From a bacterium (GTDB lineage Bacteria > Oederibacteriota > CAKKQC01), in assembly GCA_919901855.1 (NCBI GenBank), contig CAKKQC010000006.1, positions 306,874 through 370,873 on the forward strand: DNA of 64,000 nucleotides, given 5' to 3'. Numbering within the stretch: the first letter of the stretch is position 1; each line of letters opens with the position of its first letter. The notes beneath the pieces are model-generated. The model was not told where the DNA came from. It searched no databases and saw only the letters and a program-made list of their open reading frames with translations. Position numbers and translations under genes: made by a program. This document shows positions 8,562 to 15,760 of the stretch, piece after piece.

Positions 8562-9401
8562 GTGAAGCCGAAGTTGGAGAGCTGGATGGAACGGGCCGTG
8601 CCCGGACGGGGCGCGGTCATGCTTTGGCCGGGCCGTCCGCCGGCCTCCGCTCCCGGCAGCGAGTTCCGTCCGTGGCTGGACCCAGTCCTGGTCAAGGGGA
8701 CACGGCGTCGCGGGCTTGTGGTCGTCTGCCCGGGCGGCGGCTACGTCGCGCGCGCGAAGCACGAGGGCCGGCCGATCGCGAAGATGTTCAACCGGATGGG
8801 TCTCCACGCCGTCGTACTCCACTACCGGGTCAAGCCGAACCGGCACCCGGCGCCGCTCATGGATGTCGCGCGCGCCGTGCGGATCGCCCGCCACCGGGCG
8901 AAGGCGTGGCACGTGGACCCCAGGCGCGTGGCGGTATGCGGGTTCTCGGCGGGCGGGCATCTGGCCGGGAGCATCGGCGTGCTCTGGCGGCTGGCCCCGG
9001 CCGGTGTCCGTGACGCGATCTCGCGGCAGTCCTGCCGGCCGGACGCCCTGGTGCTCTGCTACGCCGTGCTCTCTTCCGGGGCCTCCGGTCACCGCGGCAG
9101 TTACCTGAACCTGCTGGGTCCGCGCCCCCCGCGGTCGCTCCTGGCGAGGATGTCCCTGGAGCGCCAGGTTCGCAAGGACACGCCGCCGGCCTTCCTTTGG
9201 ACCACGGTCGAGGACGCGGCGGTGCCAATCGAGAACAGCCTGCTGTTCGCCGCGGCCCTGCGTGCCCACGGCGTGCCGTTCGAGATCCACGTGTACCCCA
9301 AGGGCCAGCACGGCCTCGGGCTGGCTCCCGGCGACCCGCACCTGGCCACCTGGCCCAAACTCTGCGCCGGCTTCATGCGCGCGATCGGCTTCATCGACTG
9401 A
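8562..9401 (+). CDS. alpha/beta-hydrolase, acetyl-xylan-esterase/endo-xylanase-like
   Basis: A 279-residue esterase of the BD-FAE/acetyl-xylan esterase group. The oxyanion-hole strand VVVCPGGGYVARAKHEGRPIA, the nucleophile Ser129 in CGFSAGGHLAG, Asp218 in TVEDAAVPIENS and His250 in GQHGLGLA make a complete triad in family order. No signal peptide is visible, so it probably acts on imported acylated sugars. Start is GTG preceded by a G-rich run (GGGGGGA). It is a stand-alone gene between the reductase and the surface-protein cluster. Confidence 0.8.
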   Translation: MKPKLESWMERAVPGRGAVMLWPGRPPASAPGSEFRPWLDPVLVKGTRRRGLVVVCPGGGYVARAKHEGRPIAKMFNRMGLHAVVLHYRVKPNRHPAPLMDVARAVRIARHRAKAWHVDPRRVAVCGFSAGGHLAGSIGVLWRLAPAGVRDAISRQSCRPDALVLCYAVLSSGASGHRGSYLNLLGPRPPRSLLARMSLERQVRKDTPPAFLWTTVEDAAVPIENSLLFAAALRAHGVPFEIHVYPKGQHGLGLAPGDPHLATWPKLCAGFMRAIGFID

Positions 9402-9433
9402 GAGGCCCCCCGGGGGGACTTGGACTCCGGGTG

Positions 9434-9439
9434 TATGCT
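9434..9439 (+). promoter_or_regulatory. -10-like TATGCT, leaderless type
   Basis: TATGCT ends exactly 6 nt before the GTG at 9446; no Shine-Dalgarno is present. It matches the TANNNT pattern seen at other starts in this window. Confidence 0.45.
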
Positions 9440-9445
9440 GGTGAC

Positions 9446-12415
9446 GTGGAGATAGGTCAGGTCGATCGCGTCCTTCCCGGCCGTGAGAATCGCAATATTG
9501 AAAGAACGTCCCTCTCGTTGCTGGCCGCGGTCTGCATCCTCCTGATCCCGGCTGCCACTCAGGCAGTCACCGCCCTGTCCGTCCAGAAGAATCAGTTCCC
9601 GGCGTCCGGATCGATCCTGAATGCCGGCGACGCGATCCGGTATCAGATCGTGGTGGCCAATGTCGGGGACGCGACTATCACCGACCTCAGAGTGACCGAC
9701 ACGCTGGCGGCCGAGGTGACCCAGTTGACGACCGCCCAGGACGACACGCGGTTCACGGTGGCGGTCACGCAGGCGCCCGGCGGCGGCACGCGGTACGTGT
9801 GGAGCAACACCGTTGCGCAGGGCCTGGCTCTTGAGCCGGGGCAGGTCTTCACCTTTACGGTGACTGGAGTCGCCGGAAGCGTATGCACCGCGATCCCGCG
9901 CGAGAACACTGCCGTCGCCGACGGACGGAGTTGGTCGATTGTGGCGCCGATGGTCGTGAGCCCGGCCGTCTCGTTCACGGGCCAGCCCCACGCGGTCGGC
10001 GTCTCGATCGTGAAGAGCCAGCTCCTGCCGCTGACGGCGACGGTGAGCACGGGCGTGCCCGTCAGGTACCAGATCGTGGTCACGAACACGGGCGCGGCGA
10101 CGCTGAGCGATCTCATCGTGGTCGACACGCTCCAGGTCGAACTCGAGGCCGTGACGGCGACGGCGCCCGGGCTGGTGGTCGGCCTGCCGACCAACCTCGC
10201 GGGCGGCGGCACGCGTTGGGTGTGGGGCGGGGCCGGGCTGGCGTTCCTGCCGGGGACAACGATGACGATAACGATCGATGCGAAGACGGGATCCGTCGCC
10301 GGGCTGAGAAGCGTGAGCAACACGGCTTTCGTGGCGGCGGCTAATGCATGCGGGCTCGTTGCGACCGGGACCTCCTCGCCCGCGACCGGGTTCGACATCG
10401 ATCCGGCGAATCCCACGGTCGCGGTCGCCGTGATTCAGACGCCTCCGTCTGGATCGATCCTCCAGTTGGGCGACAAGATCGTCTACACGATCGTCGTGGT
10501 CAACACGAGCGGGGCAACGCTGGACAACATCACCGTGACCGACACGATCGCGGCCGAGGTGACCCTGCAGAGCGCGCAGCAGGATAGCAGCCTCTTCGCT
10601 GTTGCCGCCACGAGCGTCGCGAGTGGCACGCGGTACGAGTGGCGCAACATCATCGCGGGCGGGCTGACCTTCGGGCCGGGGCAGACCTTCAGCTTCACCG
10701 TGACCGGGTACGTCGGCCACGTCTGCTCGTCTACCGTGCGGGACGACTACGCGGTGGCCGAGGGGTCGAGCCTGGGCGTGACGGCGCCGACGGTGGTAAG
10801 CCCTCTGGCCCGGCTCCGCTCGAACCCGCTGGTTCCGGGCGTGACCGTCGTCCACACCGTCTCGCCCGCCTTGCCGCTGAGCGGAGGCCCGGTCAACTAC
10901 TCGATCATGGTCACGAACACCGGGGCTGAGACGCTCTCGAACCTGGAGCTGACGGATACGATCCCTCCCGTGGCCCAGTTCACGGCCACGCAGACAGGCG
11001 GCGACGTGGTCCCGGTGGTCGCGGGGAGCCTCTATGACTGGACCCTCGGGGCCCTGGTGCCGGGGGAGACGAGGACATTGTCCATCTCCGGCGTGGCCGG
11101 CGACTGCTACACCGGGATCGTGTCCAGCACCGCGATGCTGACAGGCGACACGCCATGCTCCTACCGGATCACGCAGCTGGCGACCGCATTCTTCCCGCTT
11201 CAGGCACCCGCGCCGAACCTGACGGTGTGGGCGGACTTCTTCGCGGACGATCCCACGCGGACGCTGCACACGCAACTGCCGCAGATGGGGATGCCAATTT
11301 ACTGGAAGCTGGTCGTAGCGAACACGGGTGGGAAACCTGCTGACGACATCATCATCGTGGATTCCCTGCCCTCGCTTGACGCGTCGATAGACAAGATCGA
11401 GATCCCGGCGAACGGAATGCCCGCGAGTCTGGCGTATCCGACCCCGGTCCTGGCGGACTCGGCGCCAACCTCGACGGTGTTCTTCACCACGACAGGAACG
11501 GGCGGCCTCCTCCTCGCCGTGCTCGGCGGTAGCGGGTTCTCGCTTCAGCCGGGCGAGTCGGTGACGCTGTACATGGACATGACGCTGAAGATCTCAGACG
11601 TAGGTTCCAGATACGTGGTCAACGCCGTTCAGGCAACAATCACGAACCCGTGCACCGGATCGAGGCTGGCGACTCCTCCCATTCTGACAGTGATCGGCTG
11701 GGGCGGGTGTGGGGTCACGGTGACAGTCAAGGTCTCCAATACGTCAGGAGAGATCGTGCGGAGGTTCGATCCATTCTGTGTCAGCCGACCGCCGTCCCGC
11801 CTGGATTTCGGCTACACGGCAACGGGCTCGTGCGCGTCGTGGACCGGGGACCTCACCGAGCCCTTCTCGCCAGACGGAGACTGCCATAATGACCTCCTCA
11901 AGTTCGTGTTCCCGGAGCTATTCATCGTGTTCGGCCAGCCGTTCGACCGCATCTGGTGGGACGGGAAGAACAACCAAGGATACATCGTGCCGAACGGTAC
12001 GTACACCGTCAACGTGGATTCCGTTGACATCCAGACGGGGGCGCCCATCATCCTCCAGCGAACCATCGAGGTCCTCGTGGGGCCGAGTCCGCGCGTGGAC
12101 GGCTGGAAGGTGCCATATGGCAAGCTCGTCATCGCCCCCAACGTCCTTGACCGCCGGTCGATCCAGCCTAACGTCCAGTTCGGGATGCGGGGGAAGGCGA
12201 ACGGTACGGTCGAGATCAGGATCTGGGACGAAGCCGGATCGCCCGTCCGCACGATCGCGGTCACGCTGGACGGGCAGGGGGCGGGGGTCGTGCTCTTCGA
12301 TGGCCGGGGCGTCGGGGGGGCGGTGCTGGGACCCGGTCTCTACTGGGTGACTGCTACCGGTTCGGGCGTATCGGACCGGCAGGGCTTCATGGTCGCAGGG
12401 AGGCGTGGGAGATGA
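9446..12415 (+). CDS. secreted DUF11-repeat protein with FlgD-like C-terminus
   Basis: A 989-residue exported surface or cell-wall protein. After a basic start, LLAAVCILLIPAATQA is the signal peptide. Five tandem beta-sandwich repeats follow, each opening with the DUF11 pattern (Y-I-V-N-x-G-x-T, then VTDT) and closing with ...PG..FTFTVTG-V.G.VC. A C-terminal block of ~300 residues contains EPFSPDGDCHNDLLKF, IWWDGKNNQG and VPNGTYT, which are FlgD-Ig-like, then PYGKLVIAPN and GLYWVTATGSG. The same block closes the next gene. The frame is open upstream, but GTG 9446 gives a clean signal peptide. It lies in one operon with its paralogue and a PorV-like barrel. A structural or adhesive role is inferred. 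Confidence 0.75.
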   Translation: MEIGQVDRVLPGRENRNIERTSLSLLAAVCILLIPAATQAVTALSVQKNQFPASGSILNAGDAIRYQIVVANVGDATITDLRVTDTLAAEVTQLTTAQDDTRFTVAVTQAPGGGTRYVWSNTVAQGLALEPGQVFTFTVTGVAGSVCTAIPRENTAVADGRSWSIVAPMVVSPAVSFTGQPHAVGVSIVKSQLLPLTATVSTGVPVRYQIVVTNTGAATLSDLIVVDTLQVELEAVTATAPGLVVGLPTNLAGGGTRWVWGGAGLAFLPGTTMTITIDAKTGSVAGLRSVSNTAFVAAANACGLVATGTSSPATGFDIDPANPTVAVAVIQTPPSGSILQLGDKIVYTIVVVNTSGATLDNITVTDTIAAEVTLQSAQQDSSLFAVAATSVASGTRYEWRNIIAGGLTFGPGQTFSFTVTGYVGHVCSSTVRDDYAVAEGSSLGVTAPTVVSPLARLRSNPLVPGVTVVHTVSPALPLSGGPVNYSIMVTNTGAETLSNLELTDTIPPVAQFTATQTGGDVVPVVAGSLYDWTLGALVPGETRTLSISGVAGDCYTGIVSSTAMLTGDTPCSYRITQLATAFFPLQAPAPNLTVWADFFADDPTRTLHTQLPQMGMPIYWKLVVANTGGKPADDIIIVDSLPSLDASIDKIEIPANGMPASLAYPTPVLADSAPTSTVFFTTTGTGGLLLAVLGGSGFSLQPGESVTLYMDMTLKISDVGSRYVVNAVQATITNPCTGSRLATPPILTVIGWGGCGVTVTVKVSNTSGEIVRRFDPFCVSRPPSRLDFGYTATGSCASWTGDLTEPFSPDGDCHNDLLKFVFPELFIVFGQPFDRIWWDGKNNQGYIVPNGTYTVNVDSVDIQTGAPIILQRTIEVLVGPSPRVDGWKVPYGKLVIAPNVLDRRSIQPNVQFGMRGKANGTVEIRIWDEAGSPVRTIAVTLDGQGAGVVLFDGRGVGGAVLGPGLYWVTATGSGVSDRQGFMVAGRRGR

Positions 12416-14058
12416 CTGCGATGCGCAGATTCCCGATATCCCTGATACAGGTCTTCGTCTTGGCAGGCCTTACCCTTCTGCCGTCTGTTGCCCCGTCTGC
12501 TCCGGCCGTTTCCGTGGCGATTGTTCAGGCTCCGGCGTTCGGCTCGCCGCTGAAGCCGGGTGCCTCGATTCGGTACATGATCGTCGTCGAGAACACGGGC
12601 GACGTCCCGATCACGGATCTCACCTTGACTGACACGGTGGCGGCCGAGGTCGTTCAGCAGGTCCCGGCACAAGACGATGCGCAGTTCACGCTTGCGGTCA
12701 CCCAGTTGTCCGCAGGCGGCACGCGGTACGTCTGGAGCAACAGCACCCCGGGTGCGCTGACACTGGCACCCGGCCAGTCGTTCACGTTCACGCTCACGGG
12801 CTTGAGCGCGACCTTGTGCGACTTGTTCACTTGCGTCAATGCCGCCGTCGCGGAAGGTGCAAGCACCGGCACGCCGACGCCGACTGTGACGTCCAACTCG
12901 GTGGCCGCCACTTTCTACAATCCCCCGGACCTGACGATTGTCACTCGCGTCTCGCAAGTGAGCTCGACCCTCTTCTCCACGATCATCCTCGCGAATGTCG
13001 GCACGGTGGCCGTCGACGATATGAGCATCATGATTCCGCCGATGCTCCACATGAGCATTCCGCCTGGCGGGGCACCTTCGGGAGCGGTCTGGGCGGCGGT
13101 CGTGCCCATGACGGTGACAGCCAACGGAATGGTGTCGGTTGGCGGTCCGGGAATCCTGCTGGAGCCGGGACAATCGGTGACGGTCCTTACGGACATGGCT
13201 CTCAGCCCCGATCCAGGAGGATGCCTGGGGTCGCCGCCTCCGGGGCCGTGGAGCGGCTACGCCTACCTTGTCGCCAGGAACCCGTGTTCGGGATCCTACC
13301 GGGGATACATGCCGCCTCCCGGTTCCCTCATCCATCCAACCGATTCATGGGATACGGCAGGAACGATGACGGTGACGATTGCAGATGCGAACGGCCATAT
13401 CGTGAGGCGCCTCGGGCCGGTCACGATCCGCTGTGAGCCGGGGGAGATGCAGTTCAGCTACACGGCGGCCGGGACATGCGGAACATGGACGAGCGACCCG
13501 TCGGCGCCATTCTCTCCGGACGGCGACTGTCACAACGATATCCTCAAGGTCGTCTTCCCGGGCTTCCTGCCGAACAACCAGCCGTTCGATGGCCTGTGGT
13601 GGGACGGCAGGGATGACTCGGGCCACTTCGTGCCCAACGGCACCTACACCCTCGCGGAGGAGCCGGCTGGGCTCGCGATCTGGCGGGTCGAGCCCGCCCG
13701 GCGATCCGTCGAGGTGGCCATGGGGGCGGCATACGATGTGGCGCGGTGGCGCGTTCCCTACGGCAAGCTAGTGATCGCGCCGAATTCTATCGACCGAACG
13801 GCGGCCGGGCCGCCGATCCAGTTCGGGATGCGGGGGAAGGCGGGCGGGAGCGTGGACGTCAGGATCTGGAACGAGGCGGGGGAACCCGTGCGCTCGTTCC
13901 AGGTCACGCTGGATGGGCAGGGCGCCGGGGTCGTAACGTTCGACGGCCGGAACGGGGCCGGCAAGGCGCTGGGGCCGGGCTTGTACTGGGTGACGGCGAA
14001 GGGATCGGGCGTGGCCGACCGCAAGGGCTTCATGGTCGCCGGGAGGAGGAGGCAATGA
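12412..14058 (+). CDS. secreted DUF11/FlgD-like protein, paralogue of the preceding gene
   Basis: A 548-residue secreted protein with signal peptide (IQVFVLAGLTLLPSVAPSAPA), one clear DUF11 repeat, one diverged repeat, and the same ~300-residue C-terminal block as its neighbour: PFSPDGDCHNDILKVVF, LWWDGRDDSGHFVPNGTYT, PYGKLVIAPNSIDR, GLYWVTAKGSGVADRKGF. The DGDCHND stretch could bind calcium. Start ATG overlaps the preceding stop (ATGA), so the pair is translationally coupled. Tandem duplication with loss of three repeats is the simplest origin. The conserved C-terminus resembles the FlgD/sorting-type ends used by type IX secretion cargo, and a PorV-like gene follows immediately. That export route is inference. 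Confidence 0.75.
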   Translation: MTAMRRFPISLIQVFVLAGLTLLPSVAPSAPAVSVAIVQAPAFGSPLKPGASIRYMIVVENTGDVPITDLTLTDTVAAEVVQQVPAQDDAQFTLAVTQLSAGGTRYVWSNSTPGALTLAPGQSFTFTLTGLSATLCDLFTCVNAAVAEGASTGTPTPTVTSNSVAATFYNPPDLTIVTRVSQVSSTLFSTIILANVGTVAVDDMSIMIPPMLHMSIPPGGAPSGAVWAAVVPMTVTANGMVSVGGPGILLEPGQSVTVLTDMALSPDPGGCLGSPPPGPWSGYAYLVARNPCSGSYRGYMPPPGSLIHPTDSWDTAGTMTVTIADANGHIVRRLGPVTIRCEPGEMQFSYTAAGTCGTWTSDPSAPFSPDGDCHNDILKVVFPGFLPNNQPFDGLWWDGRDDSGHFVPNGTYTLAEEPAGLAIWRVEPARRSVEVAMGAAYDVARWRVPYGKLVIAPNSIDRTAAGPPIQFGMRGKAGGSVDVRIWNEAGEPVRSFQVTLDGQGAGVVTFDGRNGAGKALGPGLYWVTAKGSGVADRKGFMVAGRRRQ

Positions 14059-14960
14059 GATACAGGGCACTGGGAATCATGGTCGCGGGGCTGGCCGCCA
14101 TGCCGGCGGCCGCGGAGGTGACGACGGGGGCGGCCTTTCTCAACCTGCCGCTGAGCGTGCGCCAGACCGGGATGGGCGGCGTGGCGCCAGGGGGGCAGGA
14201 TGTGATGCGCGCCTGGTCGAACCCGGCCATGCTCGCGGGCCAGCGGACGCGGGGGGAACTCGCGATCGACGGGGCCTCCATGTTCGGCGGGCACGAGAGC
14301 ACGCTGGCGGCGGGCGCGGGATGGGTGCCGATATCCCCCTGGACGATCGGCATCTTCGCGTGCGCCTACACGGCCAGCCTCCCTGAGGTCAACGGCGCGG
14401 GCGACCGGCTGGACACGAGCCTCGACCGGAGCCTGACGGCCGGCGGGATCGCGGGCGCTTTCCAGTCCGGCCGGGTGCGGGCCGGCATGCTTCTCAAGGG
14501 CATGACGGACCAGGTATTAGCCGACCGGGCCTCGACGGTCGCCATCGACGTCGGATGGGTGGCGGCGTTGGGGCCGTTCGAGCTGGGTGCCGCCGCCCGG
14601 AATCTCGGGTTGAGCCTGGACCGGGCCACCGGCGCCTATGCCGGCGGCGTCGAGCTTCCGGTCGAGGCGAGAGGCGGGCTGGCATGGCGGGAACCTGACT
14701 GGCATCTCACCGTGGTGGCGGAGTTTGTCCAGATCCGTGGCCGGAGGGCAAGAACTGCAGCGGGTGCCGAATGGATGACGCTCGACCGGTTCGCCCTGCG
14801 GACGGGCTTCGAGGACGCCGAAGACATCACCGGGCGCTTCACGCTCGGACTCTCGGCCTCGTTCAGCGACTTTGGTCTCGACTACGCGATGGCGGCCCAC
14901 CCCATCGGCCCGTCGCACCGGCTGAGCCTCACGTACGCGTTCGGGCCTGCCGGCCGGTAA
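14055..14960 (+). CDS. PorV/PorQ-like outer-membrane beta-barrel protein
   Basis: A 301-residue protein with signal peptide (LGIMVAGLAAMPAAAE) and the PorV/PorQ (UPF0164-like) opening: GAAFLNLPLSVRQTGMGGVA, then WSNPAMLA. The remainder is amphipathic strands ending in LSLTYAFGPAGR, a barrel C-terminus. In Bacteroidetes, PorV is the outer-membrane shuttle of the type IX system; wider PorV/PorQ homologues are uncharacterised. Start ATG overlaps the stop of the upstream surface-protein gene (ATGA), with GGAGGAGG just before it. This gives a three-gene operon: two FlgD-tailed secreted proteins plus the barrel. It converges on the PIN toxin gene 6 nt away. Confidence 0.75.
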   Translation: MRYRALGIMVAGLAAMPAAAEVTTGAAFLNLPLSVRQTGMGGVAPGGQDVMRAWSNPAMLAGQRTRGELAIDGASMFGGHESTLAAGAGWVPISPWTIGIFACAYTASLPEVNGAGDRLDTSLDRSLTAGGIAGAFQSGRVRAGMLLKGMTDQVLADRASTVAIDVGWVAALGPFELGAAARNLGLSLDRATGAYAGGVELPVEARGGLAWREPDWHLTVVAEFVQIRGRRARTAAGAEWMTLDRFALRTGFEDAEDITGRFTLGLSASFSDFGLDYAMAAHPIGPSHRLSLTYAFGPAGR

Positions 14961-14966
14961 CCGATT

Positions 14967-15389
14967 TCAATCGAACTTATGGATGGCCAGGAACTCCGCG
15001 GGAGATAGGACCGTCACCGGAGCGCGGGGGAAGTGGCCGGGATCGCGGGAGATGATGCACGGGACCTGGGCGTGCACGGCGGAGTGGAACTGGATGGCGT
15101 CCTCGAAGTCGGCGATCCCCGAGTCGATGGCCTGGGTCAGGATCTGCGACGTCAGATCCACGGGCTTGAAGACGTCGCGGAGGAGTCGCACGGCCTTCTC
15201 GGCGGCTGGCCGGCCCCCGTACCTGCGAACGATGTAGTAGCAGTTGGTGAAGCTGATCGCCGCGACATGCCCTTCGATCTTGCCGGATTCGGCGAGGGTC
15301 CAAATGCGCATTGCGTCGGCGTAGAAGCTCTTGCGTTCAGCCAGGACATCGAGCAGGACGTTGGTATCGAGCAGGGCTTTCGTCGTCAC
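14967..15389 (-). CDS. vapC: PIN-domain ribonuclease toxin (VapC-like)
   Basis: A 140-residue PIN-domain protein, probably the RNase toxin of a type II toxin-antitoxin pair. ALLDTNVLLDVLAER carries the first metal-binding Asp (Asp8), AISFTNCYYI replaces the usual Glu region, and SGIADFEDAIQFHSA carries the distal acidic cluster (DFEDA). The gene overlaps the upstream antitoxin-like gene by 4 nt (GTGA), so the two are cotranslated. It is followed by convergent porV with only 6 nt between stops. Cellular RNA target unknown. Confidence 0.82.
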   Translation of the reverse strand: MTTKALLDTNVLLDVLAERKSFYADAMRIWTLAESGKIEGHVAAISFTNCYYIVRRYGGRPAAEKAVRLLRDVFKPVDLTSQILTQAIDSGIADFEDAIQFHSAVHAQVPCIISRDPGHFPRAPVTVLSPAEFLAIHKFD

Positions 15390-15637
15390 CGACCGGAGCG
15401 TCCGGAGAGGGCTTCCTCGAGCAGTTCGCGGTCGGTCTTGTTCGACGGCAGTTTGACGAGCCCGGATGCGCGACGCGTGACGGGACCGGGTTGGTCCTTG
15501 TCCCGGCGGCCGGTGAGGGTGGCGCCGAGGAAGCGCGAGAACATCGACGAGAGGGAAGTGCCTTCCTCCTTGGCAAACTTCTTCGCCTCCCTGAGGAGGT
15601 CCTTGTCAGCGCTAAGGGTCAGTTTCGTCGTGCGCAT
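15386..15637 (-). CDS. antitoxin of the PIN toxin (VapB-like, ribbon-helix-helix type)
   Basis: An 83-residue protein starting MRTTKLTLSADKDLLREAKKFAKEEG, which fits a ribbon-helix-helix DNA-binding domain: one strand followed by two helices. The basic C-terminal half (from ~45) would bind and neutralise the PIN toxin encoded just downstream. Start ATG at 15637 is fixed by GGAGG 7 nt upstream; a longer in-frame version would run through the promoter. A near-consensus sigma-70 promoter lies immediately upstream with a repeated octamer across its -10, fitting autoregulation by this protein. Confidence 0.72.
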   Translation of the reverse strand: MRTTKLTLSADKDLLREAKKFAKEEGTSLSSMFSRFLGATLTGRRDKDQPGPVTRRASGLVKLPSNKTDRELLEEALSGRSGR

Positions 15638-15650
15638 GCCGGTTCCTCCG

Positions 15651-15699
15651 ATACGTACTGTCTGATTACGATTATACGTACAGGGAGGCGTCTTGGCAA
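15651..15699 (-). promoter_or_regulatory. sigma-70-type promoter and putative operator of the vapBC-like pair
   Basis: Read on the minus strand, a -35 TTGCCA (15694-15699), a 17-nt spacer and a perfect -10 TATAAT (15671-15676) precede the antitoxin gene. The octamer ATACGTAC (plus-strand reading) occurs twice, at 15651-15658 and 15674-15681. One copy overlaps the -10 and one lies just downstream of the expected transcription start. TACGTA inside it is palindromic, so these are good candidate antitoxin-binding sites. Confidence 0.7.
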
Positions 15700-15760
15700 C
15701 CGTCATCGCGGCCGCGGAGGACCCTCATCCGGGTCATCGGGGGCGGACTGGACGAGCAGC

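Noticed and set aside
9101-11275. 724-codon minus-strand frame opposite the DUF11 protein gene
   Set aside because: Composition is Arg/Gly/His-rich and featureless. The plus strand encodes periodic repeats with a signal peptide.
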